From Arsenicicoccus piscis (GTDB lineage: Bacteria > Actinomycetota > Actinomycetes > Actinomycetales > Dermatophilaceae): a DNA stretch of 64,000 bases. Location of the stretch: NCBI RefSeq assembly GCF_022568835.1, contig NZ_JAKZHV010000005.1, positions 186,001 through 250,000 of the forward strand, read 5' to 3'. The position numbers were made by a program, and so were the translations under genes. The notes beneath the pieces are model-generated. The model saw only the letters and a list, made by a program, of their open reading frames with translations, ran no database searches and had not been told where the DNA came from. Below, one piece after another: positions 1 to 8,407 of this stretch (positions are counted from its first letter, which is position 1; every line of letters starts with the position of its first letter).

Positions 1-1092
1 GAGCTTAAGACCCTGCGCGCGACCATGGACTCGGTGCGCGAGGTCATCGACCTGCCTCGGCTGGAGGCCCAGATCGCCGAGCTGGAGCAGCAGGCGTCGG
101 CCCCCGACCTCTGGGACGACCCGGACCAGGCCCAGCAGGTGACCAGCGCCCTGTCGCGCGCCAACTCCGAGCACGACCGGGTCGTCGAGATGGACCAGCG
201 CATCGACGACGTCGAGGTGCTGGTGCAGATGGGCCAGGAGGAGAACGACGCGGCGACCATCGCCGAGGCCGAGGCCGAGCTGACCAAGATCACCAAGGCC
301 GTCGGCGAGCTCGAGGTCCGCACCCTGCTGTCGGGGGAGTACGACGAGCGCGAGGCCGTCGTCACCATCCGGGCCGGTGCCGGCGGCGTCGACGCCGCCG
401 ACTTCGCCGAGATGCTGATGCGGATGTATCTGCGCTGGGCCGAGCGGCACGGCTACCCCACCAAGGTGATGGACACGTCCTACGCGGAGGAGGCCGGCCT
501 CAAGAGCGCGACCTTCGAGGTCAACGTGCCCTACGCGTTCGGCAACCTCTCGGTCGAGGCGGGCACCCACCGCCTCGTGCGGATCAGCCCGTTCGACAAC
601 CAGGGCCGCCGCCAGACCAGCTTCGCCGCGGTCGAGGTCATCCCGCTCATCGAGTCCGACGACACCATCGACATCCCCGAGAACGAGCTGAAGATCGACG
701 TCTTCCGCAGCTCGGGCCCCGGTGGGCAGAGCGTCAACACGACCGACTCGGCCGTGCGCATGACGCACATCCCCACCGGCATCGTCGTGTCGATGCAGAA
801 CGAGAAGTCCCAGATCCAGAACCGCGCCGCCGCCCTGCGCGTGCTGCAGTCGCGCCTGCTGCTGCAGCGCAAGCAGGAGGAGGACGCGAAGAAGAAGGAG
901 CTGGCCGGCGACGTCAAGGCCAGCTGGGGCGACCAGATGCGCTCCTACGTCCTGCACCCCTACCAGATGGTCAAGGACCTGCGCACCGAGTACGAGGTCG
1001 GCAACACCAGCAGCGTCCTCGACGGCGACATCGACGGGTTCATGGAGGCCGGGATCCGCTGGCGTCGCGGTCAGGACCGCGCGTCGGAGTAG
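1..1092 (+). CDS. prfB: Peptide chain release factor 2 (5' end missing)
   Basis: Class I release factor recognising UGA/UAA and triggering peptidyl-tRNA hydrolysis on the ribosome. The GGQ loop is present ([18 protein letters not shown]), as is the stop-codon recognition SPF motif ([11 protein letters not shown]), both typical of RF2. An ATG lies at 25, but the open frame runs back to base 1 ([11 protein letters not shown]), which matches the usual RF2 N-terminus, so the true start lies a few codons upstream of the window. The segment that could carry an autoregulatory UGA frameshift is therefore mostly outside the view. The C-terminus is complete. Position ahead of ftsEX and smpB is the usual actinobacterial order. 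Identification is secure. Confidence 0.97.
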   Translation, partial: ELKTLRATMDSVREVIDLPRLEAQIAELEQQASAPDLWDDPDQAQQVTSALSRANSEHDRVVEMDQRIDDVEVLVQMGQEENDAATIAEAEAELTKITKAVGELEVRTLLSGEYDEREAVVTIRAGAGGVDAADFAEMLMRMYLRWAERHGYPTKVMDTSYAEEAGLKSATFEVNVPYAFGNLSVEAGTHRLVRISPFDNQGRRQTSFAAVEVIPLIESDDTIDIPENELKIDVFRSSGPGGQSVNTTDSAVRMTHIPTGIVVSMQNEKSQIQNRAAALRVLQSRLLLQRKQEEDAKKKELAGDVKASWGDQMRSYVLHPYQMVKDLRTEYEVGNTSSVLDGDIDGFMEAGIRWRRGQDRASE

Positions 1093-1095
1093 CGG

Positions 1096-1305
1096 TCAGG
1101 CGCCGGCAGTGAGCCGGGGGAGCACGAGCATGTGCGCGCGGCCGCGGTGGTGCAGCAGGTTGTGCGTGCTCGCGAGGTAGGCACCCTCCTCCTCGGAGCC
1201 GCAGTGCGCGACCGGCAGCTCGCAGTCGTGGCAGTGCAACGACCAGGTAGCCCCCATGGTCGAGATGGTCGCCCTGGTGGCGATGGTGGTGTCGACGATG
1301 GTCAT
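1096..1305 (-). CDS. Small Cys/His-containing hypothetical protein
   Basis: A 69-residue protein convergent with prfB, ending 4 bases from its stop. The middle holds a CHDC motif followed by an HC pair and a His-rich stretch (THNLLHHRGRAH), which could bind zinc, although a canonical ribbon is not complete. I chose the ATG at 1305 because a good purine-rich site (AAGGGGCGG) lies about 6 bases upstream of it on the minus strand; the internal Met at 1257 has none. Similar short His-rich proteins are common and uncharacterised in actinobacteria. Function unknown; moderately sure it is a gene. Confidence 0.6.
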   Translation of the reverse strand: MTIVDTTIATRATISTMGATWSLHCHDCELPVAHCGSEEEGAYLASTHNLLHHRGRAHMLVLPRLTAGA

Positions 1306-1605
1306 GTTGATCCGCCCCTTTGCGTCTCTGCCTGAGCCTCGGCCCGGCCTCCCCGGTGTGCCGGCGAAGGCTCGGTGCAGTTCTCCACGAGCTGCGCCTT
1401 CGCTGCGGTCCCGACAGGATGGCCGCTCCCGCCCGTCCTCGCCGGTAGATCGTGGCGCACGTCCCCCGAGTACGTCACCACTCGCCGGGAACAGTCACCT
1501 CACGGTCACCGTGCGTGCCACCCCTCGGGTGAACCGCAGGGCCCCCGCCCACCGGCTCAGCACGAAGTGGTCGTCCGTGACCAATCCGTGACCTACTATC
1601 TGTCC
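1306..1605. other. Divergent intergenic region
   Basis: A 300-base gap between two divergent small genes. The only element I can support is a TACTAT hexamer at 1594-1599, placed as the -10 box of the downstream L7/L12-like gene. I see no RNA gene or repeat here. Open frames across the region are low-quality Arg/Pro-rich shadows. Confidence 0.4.
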
Positions 1606-1887
1606 ATGAGCTGGTGGCAGGGGAGTGCGACGGCCAACGAGGTGACGATGCTGCGTCGTCGCGTGCGGCTGCTCGAGGAGCAGGTCGCCGCGCTGGCCGC
1701 ATTCACCGGCATCGACCCCCACCACCTGCCCCGCGAGGTCGACCCGGTGTCGCGCGAGGCGCGCCAGCTGGTCGAGGAGGGCAAGTTCATCGCCGCCATC
1801 AAGGTGCACCGCCAGCAGCACGGGCTGGATCTGGTCACGGCCAAGCGCGACATCGACGCGGTCCGGGCCCAGGTCGCCCGGCACTGA
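1606..1887 (+). CDS. L7/L12 C-terminal-domain-like small protein
   Basis: A 93-residue protein with two parts: an N-terminal helical heptad stretch (VTMLRRRVRLLEEQVAALAAF, residues about 12-32), likely a short coiled coil, and a C-terminal segment KFIAAIKVHRQQHGLDLVTAKRDID resembling the ribosomal L7/L12 C-terminal domain (AIKxVRxxTGLxLxEAKxxVD). True L7/L12 is about 130 residues with a different N-terminus, so this is a stand-alone paralogue of the kind often annotated as ribosomal protein L7/L12-like. The ATG at 1606 is chosen over an upstream in-frame start because TACTAT at 1594-1599 puts transcription initiation almost on this ATG, implying a leaderless message. Role unknown; ribosome association is only inference. 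Confidence 0.7.
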   Translation: MSWWQGSATANEVTMLRRRVRLLEEQVAALAAFTGIDPHHLPREVDPVSREARQLVEEGKFIAAIKVHRQQHGLDLVTAKRDIDAVRAQVARH

Positions 1888-2086
1888 GCCGCCACCGAAG
1901 GAGCGCCGGGGCCTCGCCTGAGCCACCGCGTCCGGTTCGTCCCGGTTTGTCGCCGACGCAACGCCGAGCGCACGACGCCTGCGCCACGGCCTGACGCACC
2001 CGGCCTACGCTCGACGCGGTGCCCGACGAGCACCGAGGCACCTGCACCCGTGGGTCCGTCTCGCGCCCGACCGAGTTGATGAGGCC

Positions 2087-2870
2087 ATGATCCGCTTCGA
2101 GCACGTGTCCAAGGTCTACCCGCGCTCCGCGCGGCCGGCCCTCGACGACGTCGACCTCGACATCGCCCGGGGCGAGTTCGTCTTCGTCGTCGGCGCGAGC
2201 GGCTCGGGCAAGTCGACCCTGCTGCGCCTGGTCATCAAGGAGGAGGACGCGACGAGCGGCACCGTCCTCGTGGCGGGTCGCGACTTCGGTCGCCTGCCCA
2301 ACCGGCGGGTGCCGACCGTGCGCCGCGAGATCGGCACGGTCTTCCAGGACTTCCGGCTGCTGCCCGGCAAGACCGTGACGGCCAACGTCGCGTTCGCCAT
2401 GCAGGTGCTCGGCCGCAGCCGCGGTCAGATCAACAAGGTGGTCCCCGAGATGCTCGAGCTCGTGGGTCTGGAGGGGATGGGCAAGCGGCTGCCGCACCAG
2501 CTCTCCGGTGGTGAGCAGCAGCGTCGCCATCGCCCGAGCCCTCGTCAACGGCCCGGCGATCCTGCTCGCCGACGAGCCCACCGGCAACCTCGACCCGGCC
2601 ACCAGCCTCGAGATCACCGCGCTGCTCGCCCAGATCAACCGGCGCGGCACCACCGTCGTGATGGCCACCCACGACGACGAGATCGTCAACGCCATGCAGC
2701 GGCGCGTGGTCGAGCTGCGCGAGGGGCGGGTCGTGCGCGACCAGGCCCACGGGCGCTACCAGGTCGCTCTGGACCTCGCCGAGGTGGCCCCTGAGCCGGA
2801 GCACGCGGACCAGCGGCAACAGCCGCAGCAACCCCAGCAACCCCGCCCCGGCGAGGAGGTGGCCGGCTGA
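2087..2870 (+). CDS. ftsE: Cell division ATP-binding protein FtsE (frameshifted)
   Basis: ABC ATPase that pairs with FtsX at the septum and controls peptidoglycan hydrolases. Walker A (GASGSGKST), Q-loop ([11 protein letters not shown]), signature (LSGGEQQR), Walker B ([13 protein letters not shown]) and H-loop (MATHDDE) are all present, but the first three lie in one frame and the rest in the frame one base further on. The switch falls at about 2521-2525, where the DNA reads CAGCGTCGCC. Two missing bases would restore QRVAIARA. An unusual Gln/Pro-rich tail follows the normal end. The stop overlaps the ftsX start by one base. Because the gene is otherwise intact, a sequence error is more likely than a true pseudogene. 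Confidence 0.88.
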
Positions 2871-3781
2871 TGCGCACGTCCTTCATCCTCGGCGAGGTCT
2901 GGACCGGACTGCGGCGCAACGCCTCGATGGCCGTGTCGGTGGCGCTGGTCACGATGGTGTCGCTGTTCTTCCTCGGCGTGGGCATGCTCTCCTACCGCCA
3001 GGTCGACACCATGAAGGGCTACTGGTACGACAAGATCCAGGTCTCCATCGTCTTGTGCAACGACAGCTCGACGGCGGCGACCTGCGCGAAGGGTGCCGCG
3101 ACCGAGAAGGACCGGACCACGATCGAGGCCCAGCTGCGGGCCATGCCGATCGTGGAGGAGGTCTACTACGAGAGCCAGCAAGAGGCCTACGAGCGGTTCA
3201 AGGAGCAGTTCCGCAACAACCCCATCGTCGAGAACACGCGGCCCGAGCAGCTGAAGGCGTCCTACCGGGTGAAGCTCACCGACCCGAGCAAGTACGTCCT
3301 GCTGACCAGCTCGTTCCAGGGCGCCCCCGGCGTCGAGAAGGTCGAGGACCAGCGCAAGGTCGTCGAGCCGCTGATCGACCTGCTGCACCGGCTCTCGGTG
3401 TGGACCATCGTGCTCGCATCGGTGATGCTCGTCTGCTCGGTGCTGCTGGTGGCGACCACCATCCGCCAGACGGCCTACAGCCGGCGCCGCGAGACGGGGA
3501 TCATGCGCCTGGTCGGGGCGTCGGCGATGACCATCCAGCTGCCGTTCGTGCTCGAGACCCTGCTCGCCGCGCTGACCGGCGCGGCGCTGGCCACCGGGCT
3601 GCTGTGGGGGGTGCTGCACTACTTCGTGGAGCGCCAGATCGGCTCGATGCTCATCCTCGGCGGGGTCGCCGTCGTCGGGCCGGGGGACCTGTGGGACATC
3701 GTGCCCTGGCTGTTCGGGGCCGCTGCGCTCATCGCGCTCGTCACCTCCTGGGTCAGCCTGCGCAGATACCTGCGCGTATGA
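2870..3781 (+). CDS. ftsX: Cell division protein FtsX
   Basis: Membrane partner of FtsE. The 303-residue protein has the expected layout: a cytoplasmic start, TM1 at about residues 21-43, a large extracytoplasmic domain (about 45-165) that in this family contacts the cognate peptidoglycan hydrolase or its adaptor, and three C-terminal membrane segments. The VxLVGASAMTIQLPFVLET region fits the conserved FtsX/MacB core. Two Cys in the outer loop (VLCNDSS and ATCAKG) could form a disulfide. Translation is coupled to ftsE (TGATG overlap). The secreted M23 peptidase directly downstream, with its coiled coil, is the likely output of this complex. Confidence 0.95.
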   Translation: MRTSFILGEVWTGLRRNASMAVSVALVTMVSLFFLGVGMLSYRQVDTMKGYWYDKIQVSIVLCNDSSTAATCAKGAATEKDRTTIEAQLRAMPIVEEVYYESQQEAYERFKEQFRNNPIVENTRPEQLKASYRVKLTDPSKYVLLTSSFQGAPGVEKVEDQRKVVEPLIDLLHRLSVWTIVLASVMLVCSVLLVATTIRQTAYSRRRETGIMRLVGASAMTIQLPFVLETLLAALTGAALATGLLWGVLHYFVERQIGSMLILGGVAVVGPGDLWDIVPWLFGAAALIALVTSWVSLRRYLRV

Positions 3782-3792
3782 CTCTGTGTGAG

Positions 3793-3921
3793 TAGAATGA
3801 TCACGGAAGGTAACGATCGGGCCATGTCTTGGCTCCGGTCGTCCAGCCTGGCATCATCACAAGCAGGACACGGGGCATGCTCGTGCCGGGTGGACACCTG
3901 CGAGCTGCAGCGGAGGACTTC
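3793..3921 (+). promoter_or_regulatory. Promoter and leader of the M23 peptidase gene
   Basis: A TAGAAT hexamer at 3793-3798 is a good -10 candidate just after ftsX, leaving a leader of about 115 bases. The leader ends with GGAGGA at 3912-3917, a strong ribosome binding site 4 bases before the ATG at 3922. The leader contains GGTAAC (about 3812) and GC-rich inverted segments, but I cannot assign a known riboswitch to it. Confidence 0.5.
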
Positions 3922-5205
3922 ATGAGTGCACGGCCCGGACCGGCGGGTCGCCGGCGTCTGGGGCTGCCCGCACTCCTGCTCGCCGCAGGGCTCGGGCTCG
4001 GCGTCGCACCCACGGCCACGGCCACGACCGACCCGGGCGGTGACGACCTCGAGGCTCAGAAGGCCGCGGTCGACGCCGCGGTGGCCCAGTTGCGCGGCCA
4101 GCTCGACGAGACCGACGCCGACCTCGCGACCGCTTACCTCGAGCTCTACCGAGCCCAGCGGCAGATCCCCATCGCCCAGCGCGCCCTCACCCTCGCCCAG
4201 CAGCGCGAGGCGACCGCCGTCGCCAAGGACAAGCAGCTGGCGGCGCAGCTGGTCGCCGCCCGCGCCGCCGAGGCTGCGTCCACGAAGCGGCTCGGCGCGA
4301 TCAACGCCCAGATCACCCGCACCAGCACGGTCATCGGTCAGCTCGCGAGCGAGATGTATCAGCGCAGCGACCTGTCCGACATGTCCCTGCTGCTGCAGGC
4401 GCAGTCGCCCGAGGAGCTGGCCGACCGCTCCTCGATGATCGACGCCGTCAGCGGCATCCAGAGCCAGGCCATGCGCGACCTCGCCTCGGTCCGGGCCGCA
4501 GCGATCGCCGAGGAGGCCCACCTCGAGGCCATCCGCACGGAGGTCGCCCGGCTCAAGGACGAGTCGGCTGCCGCCGTCGTCGAGGCCGCCGCCGCCCGCA
4601 AGGACGCCGCCGCCGCGAAGGCAGCCGTCGACCGGCTCGCCGCCCAGAAGCAGACCGCCGCGTCCCAGGTCGAGGCCCGCAAGCAGGCCGAGATCGACCG
4701 GCTGGCCCAGATGGACCGCGAGTCCCGGCAGCTGTCCGCCCAGCTCGCCGAGCGGGCCCGGCTGGCGCGCGAGGCCGCCGCCCGCAGCAAGGCCGCGGCC
4801 CCACCCACCCAGGGCAGCGGCTTCCTCACCCGCCCGGCCAACGGCCAGACCACCTCCGGCTTCGGCATGCGCGTGCACCCGGTGCTGCACACCCAGCGGA
4901 TGCACACCGGCCTGGACTGGGCCGTGCCGTGCGGCACCCCGGTCTACGCCGCGGCGGACGGCACGATCATCTCCCGCCAGCTCAAGGCCGCCTGGGGCAA
5001 CCAGATCATCATCGACCACGGTCTGGTCAACGGCGTCAACCTCACGACGACCTACAACCACCTCTCCAGCTTCGCGGCCAGCGGGGCGGTGAAGCGCGGC
5101 CAGCTCATCGGCTACTCCGGCACCACCGGCTGGTCGACCGGCTGCCACCTGCACTTCGAGACGTGGAACGACGGCACCCCCGTCGACCCCAACACCTGGC
5201 TGTAG
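3922..5205 (+). CDS. Secreted coiled-coil M23 peptidoglycan endopeptidase
   Basis: Cell-wall hydrolase of the EnvC/RipC-like type. The 427-residue product has a signal peptide (MSARPGPAGRRRLGLPALLL to about residue 33, ending TATA). A long Ala/Glu/Arg/Gln-rich coiled coil follows (about 40-290), then a LytM/M23 domain (about 300-427). Zinc-ligand motifs HTGLDW and HLHFE are present, with the family HxH and HxxxD spacing, so the enzyme looks active rather than an EnvC-like degenerate activator. The start at 3922 is preferred over an upstream in-frame ATG because it has a near-perfect ribosome binding site and begins the signal peptide. Its place after ftsEX suggests FtsX gates it; that is inference from the family. 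Confidence 0.92.
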   Translation: MSARPGPAGRRRLGLPALLLAAGLGLGVAPTATATTDPGGDDLEAQKAAVDAAVAQLRGQLDETDADLATAYLELYRAQRQIPIAQRALTLAQQREATAVAKDKQLAAQLVAARAAEAASTKRLGAINAQITRTSTVIGQLASEMYQRSDLSDMSLLLQAQSPEELADRSSMIDAVSGIQSQAMRDLASVRAAAIAEEAHLEAIRTEVARLKDESAAAVVEAAAARKDAAAAKAAVDRLAAQKQTAASQVEARKQAEIDRLAQMDRESRQLSAQLAERARLAREAAARSKAAAPPTQGSGFLTRPANGQTTSGFGMRVHPVLHTQRMHTGLDWAVPCGTPVYAAADGTIISRQLKAAWGNQIIIDHGLVNGVNLTTTYNHLSSFAASGAVKRGQLIGYSGTTGWSTGCHLHFETWNDGTPVDPNTWL

Positions 5206-5208
5206 ACC

Positions 5209-5817
5209 GTGTCGCTCGCCACGGTGTCGGCGCTGGTCGCCGTCCTGTGCGTGCTCATCTACTTCGGGCTGCAGGTGCAGATGCACCGGGCGCCCACGGT
5301 CTACGCGCCGCTGCGCAACGCCGCCAGCGACTACGGCGTCGGCCCGACCGCGCGGTCCTTCCGCATCGCCTCGCTCGTCGGCACGGCCGCGCTCCTCGCC
5401 CTGGCCGCCGCGCTCGCCGGCAGCGGGGTCTACGGCTGGCGCGGGGGAGTCGTGGCGTGGCTGCTGGTCGCGGCGGTGGGCCGCATCGGCGTAGCCGTCT
5501 TCCCCACCGACCTCCCGCAGGCCCGCAGGACCGCCACGGGGCGCCTGCACCTGCTGAGCGCCATCGTCCAGTTCGTCGCCCTGATCACGGTGGTCACGAG
5601 CGACGTCGCCGGACGTCTCGGCGTGACGGGTGTGCTGGCGGCGCTGCTGCACGTCCTCGGGTGGGTCGCCGTGGTGTCGCTGGTCGGCGTGATCGTCGCG
5701 CTGCTCCTGCCCGTCGCCCGGCGGTCGTTCGGTCTCGTGGAGCGAGGCTTCCTCTTCAGCGTCAACGCGTGGTTGGGGCTGGCGGCGGTCGCCGTCCTGC
5801 TGCGCGCGGGGTCCTAG
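5209..5817 (+). CDS. DUF998-family membrane protein
   Basis: A 202-residue integral membrane protein with about six hydrophobic segments. The first is at residues 3-22, and the rest are spread evenly to the C-terminus. The central motif GRIGVAVFPTDLP followed by a short basic loop and a LHLLSAIVQF helix is typical of DUF998 proteins, which have no established function. It starts with GTG 3 bases after the peptidase stop, so it is probably co-transcribed with it. No catalytic motif is visible. Confidence 0.8.
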   Translation: MSLATVSALVAVLCVLIYFGLQVQMHRAPTVYAPLRNAASDYGVGPTARSFRIASLVGTAALLALAAALAGSGVYGWRGGVVAWLLVAAVGRIGVAVFPTDLPQARRTATGRLHLLSAIVQFVALITVVTSDVAGRLGVTGVLAALLHVLGWVAVVSLVGVIVALLLPVARRSFGLVERGFLFSVNAWLGLAAVAVLLRAGS

Positions 5818-5871
5818 GGGCACCCCCTATGCGTTGGCCCTGGCCAGACCAGGGCGGGTAGTCTCGGCGCC

Positions 5872-6348
5872 ATGGCCAAGGAGCAGGGGCGCAAGGTGAT
5901 CGCACAGAACCGCAAGGCGCGCCACGACTACCTCATCGAGGACACCTGGGAGGCCGGTCTCGCGCTGACCGGCACCGAGGTGAAGTCGCTGCGCATGGGC
6001 CGCGCCAGCCTCGTCGACGGCTACGGCCAGGAGTACCGCGGAGAGCTCTACCTCGAGGGCGTGCACATCCCGGAGTACACGCAGGGCACCTGGACCAACC
6101 ACACCGCGCGGCGCCGCCGCAAGCTGCTGCTGCATCGCGAGGAGATCGACAAGATCCTCGTGAAGTCGCGCGAGGCGGGGCACACGATCGTGCCGCTCAC
6201 GCTCTACTTCAAGGACGGTCGCGCGAAGGTCGAGATCGCGGTCGCGAAGGGCAAGAAGCTCTACGACAAGAGGCAGGCGCTGCGCGAGCGGCAGGACACG
6301 CGCGAGGCGCAGCGGGCGATGTCCTTCCGCCTCCAGCGGGGGGAGTAG
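5872..6348 (+). CDS. smpB: SsrA-binding protein SmpB
   Basis: Binds tmRNA and delivers it to stalled ribosomes for trans-translation. The 158-residue protein carries the family core: [46 protein letters not shown], and the basic C-terminal tail ([20 protein letters not shown]) that enters the decoding centre. TAGTCT at 5859-5864 sits just before the ATG, so the message may be leaderless. The matching tmRNA gene lies at 19615. A hairpin terminator follows. Confidence 0.97.
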   Translation: MAKEQGRKVIAQNRKARHDYLIEDTWEAGLALTGTEVKSLRMGRASLVDGYGQEYRGELYLEGVHIPEYTQGTWTNHTARRRRKLLLHREEIDKILVKSREAGHTIVPLTLYFKDGRAKVEIAVAKGKKLYDKRQALRERQDTREAQRAMSFRLQRGE

Positions 6349-6359
6349 ACCAGATGGCT

Positions 6360-6398
6360 GGGAGCCCCGCGACGCCGCGGGAACGTCCGGGGGCTCCC
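6360..6398 (+). terminator. Hairpin after smpB
   Basis: Perfect 9-base arms GGGAGCCCC (6360-6368) and GGGGCTCCC (6390-6398) around a 21-base loop, starting 12 bases after the smpB stop. No T-run follows, as is usual for actinobacterial terminators. Confidence 0.65.
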
Positions 6399-6413
6399 GC
6401 ACGTCTGCAGGGC

Positions 6414-8387
6414 ATGACCACCGTGCAGAGCGTGCCCCTGTCGCGCCGACCCCAGCTGGTCGTGCTGCTCGCCTTCCTGCTGGCCGCCGCCGCGACCCTG
6501 CTCGGCGCGCCGCCGGCGCACGCGGCGGGCGAGGACCGGGTGACCAGCCTGGACGTCGCCTACACGCTGCGCCCGGACGGGTCGATGCACGTGGTCGAGG
6601 ACTACGCGATCACCTTCGCCCAGGACCGGCACGGCATCACCCGCCTGGTCACGACGCTGCAGAACGTCGAGAACAACCCCGACGAGCACCGGGTCTACCC
6701 GATCTCCAACGTGACGGCCTCCAGCCCGAGCAACGCGCCGGACACGCTGCGGATGACCCAGTCCGGGGCGACGGTGTCGATGCGCATCGGCGTCGCCAAC
6801 CGGACGGTGACCGGGCCCCAGCGCTACCGGATCAGCTACGACATCGGCCACGTGGTCAACAACCAGGGCGACCTGACCGAGCTGTCCTGGAACGTCACCG
6901 GCAACGCGATGGACTGGCCGATCGACAAGACCACGGTCACCCTGACCGGCCCCGGGCCGATCACCAAGGGCGGCTGTGCCCAGGGTGAGTACGGCTCCAC
7001 CACGCCGTGTCAGGCGACCGAGGGCCCGCCGGCGACGTTCGTCGCCAACAACCTGGCCGCCGGCGAGGGGCTCACCATCGGTGCCGCCATGCCCACGTCG
7101 GCGTTCACCGACACCAGCCCCCAGCTCGAGTCCGGCAGCGCCGAGGAGGCCGCCGGCGGCGACTACGTCAGCCCGAGCGAGGCGAAGGCGCGTTCCTTCG
7201 GCGCTCTCGGCGTCGGTGTCGGCGCGCCGCTGCTCACCCTGCTGCTGCTCGGTGGTCTCGCCTACACGCGCGGCCGGGACGAGCGCTACGTCGGCCTGGC
7301 TCCCGACACCATCCCGGCGCCCGGTGAGCAGGTGCCCACCCGCCGCGGCGGTCGCCAGCCGGCGCTCGCCGTGCGCTTCAACCCGCCCGAGGCCCCGCCC
7401 GGGCTCGTGGGCACGGTGATCGACGAGCGCGCCGACACCATCGACGTGAGCGCCACGGTCATCGACCTCGCCGTCCGCGGCTACCTGCGGATCGAGCAGG
7501 TCGAGGGCTCCCGCCAGCCCGACTGGCTGCTGACCCAGCTGCGTGACGCGGACGCGACGCTGCTCGACTACGAGCAGACCATCCTGCACGGGCTGTTCGC
7601 CCAGGGGTCGCCGATCCTGCTGTCGCAGCTGCGCACCCGGTTCGCCTCGACCCTCGCCATCGCCAAGCAGGAGATGTATCGCGAGACCGTCGTGCGCGGC
7701 TGGTTCCGGCGCTCGCCGGAGGCCGTGCGGCGCAGCTTCTCCGCGCTGGCGGCGCTGCCGGTCATCGCGATCTTCTTCGTCTTCGCGTTCGGGGGTGGCA
7801 TCTCCACCTCCACGGACCGGATCGCCGGGGTGAACCTGCCCGTCCCGACCGGGTTCGTCGCCATCGGTGGCCTGGCGCTCGCCGCGGTGCTGGCGAGCCA
7901 GCTGATCCGCCGGATGCCGGCCCGCACCGCCGCCGGCAGCGCCCTGCTGCAGCAGTCGCGCGGCTTCCGCGAGTACCTCCTCACGGCCGAGGCCGACCAG
8001 ATCAAGTACGACGAGGCGCTCAACATCTTCCAGCGCTACCTGCCCTACGCCGTGGTCTACGGTGTGGCCGACCGCTGGGCCAAGGTCTTCGCGCAGGTCG
8101 CCGAGCAGGCTCGGCTCGAGGGCTACGACGTGGGCATGCCGACGTTCATCATGTTCTACGGCGGCGGCTGGGGTGACTTCGGCGGCGCCGGCGCGTTCGG
8201 CGACGTGATCGGCGACTTCGCCAACGCCGCGAGCGGCACCTTCACCGCGACCCCCGGCAGCTCCGGCGGCTCGGCCTTCGGCGGCGGCGACAACGGCAGC
8301 GGCTGGGGTGGCGGCGGCTCCGGCGGCGGCGGGTTCGGTGGCTTCTCCGGCGGTGGCGGCGGCGGCGGTGGCGGCGGGTCCTGGTAG
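6414..8387 (+). CDS. DUF2207 predicted membrane protein with Gly-rich tail
   Basis: A 657-residue protein. It begins with a signal peptide (MTTVQSVPLSRRPQLVVLLA to PAHA, about 37 residues), then an extracellular DUF2207 beta domain (about 40-240, with DGSMHVVEDYAITF near its start). A TM helix follows (about 262-285), then a cytoplasmic region containing PTRRGGRQPALAVRFNPPEAP and VIDLAVRGYLRIEQ, and two further TMs near 465-520. The C-terminus has about 50 residues of almost pure Gly/Ser, ending GGGGGGGGSW, a feature common in this family. The ATG at 6414 is chosen because it starts the signal peptide; the upstream Met at 6354 lies inside the smpB terminator. Function is unknown in the family. 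Confidence 0.85.
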   Translation: MTTVQSVPLSRRPQLVVLLAFLLAAAATLLGAPPAHAAGEDRVTSLDVAYTLRPDGSMHVVEDYAITFAQDRHGITRLVTTLQNVENNPDEHRVYPISNVTASSPSNAPDTLRMTQSGATVSMRIGVANRTVTGPQRYRISYDIGHVVNNQGDLTELSWNVTGNAMDWPIDKTTVTLTGPGPITKGGCAQGEYGSTTPCQATEGPPATFVANNLAAGEGLTIGAAMPTSAFTDTSPQLESGSAEEAAGGDYVSPSEAKARSFGALGVGVGAPLLTLLLLGGLAYTRGRDERYVGLAPDTIPAPGEQVPTRRGGRQPALAVRFNPPEAPPGLVGTVIDERADTIDVSATVIDLAVRGYLRIEQVEGSRQPDWLLTQLRDADATLLDYEQTILHGLFAQGSPILLSQLRTRFASTLAIAKQEMYRETVVRGWFRRSPEAVRRSFSALAALPVIAIFFVFAFGGGISTSTDRIAGVNLPVPTGFVAIGGLALAAVLASQLIRRMPARTAAGSALLQQSRGFREYLLTAEADQIKYDEALNIFQRYLPYAVVYGVADRWAKVFAQVAEQARLEGYDVGMPTFIMFYGGGWGDFGGAGAFGDVIGDFANAASGTFTATPGSSGGSAFGGGDNGSGWGGGGSGGGGFGGFSGGGGGGGGGGSW

Positions 8388-8407
8388 CCCGCGGCTACGC
8401 TTCGGTC

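Noticed and set aside
2510-2530. Programmed frameshift in ftsE
   Set aside because: No slippery heptamer or downstream pseudoknot is apparent, and the family is not known to use one.
3799-3921. Possible cyclic-di-AMP riboswitch in the peptidase leader
   Set aside because: GGTAAC and nearby inverted segments drew attention because such riboswitches control wall hydrolases, but I cannot place the conserved core elements. A covariance-model search would decide.
3619-5823. A 734-codon minus-strand frame opposite the M23 peptidase gene
   Set aside because: Opposite-strand shadow; the plus-strand gene has signal peptide, coiled coil and zinc motifs.
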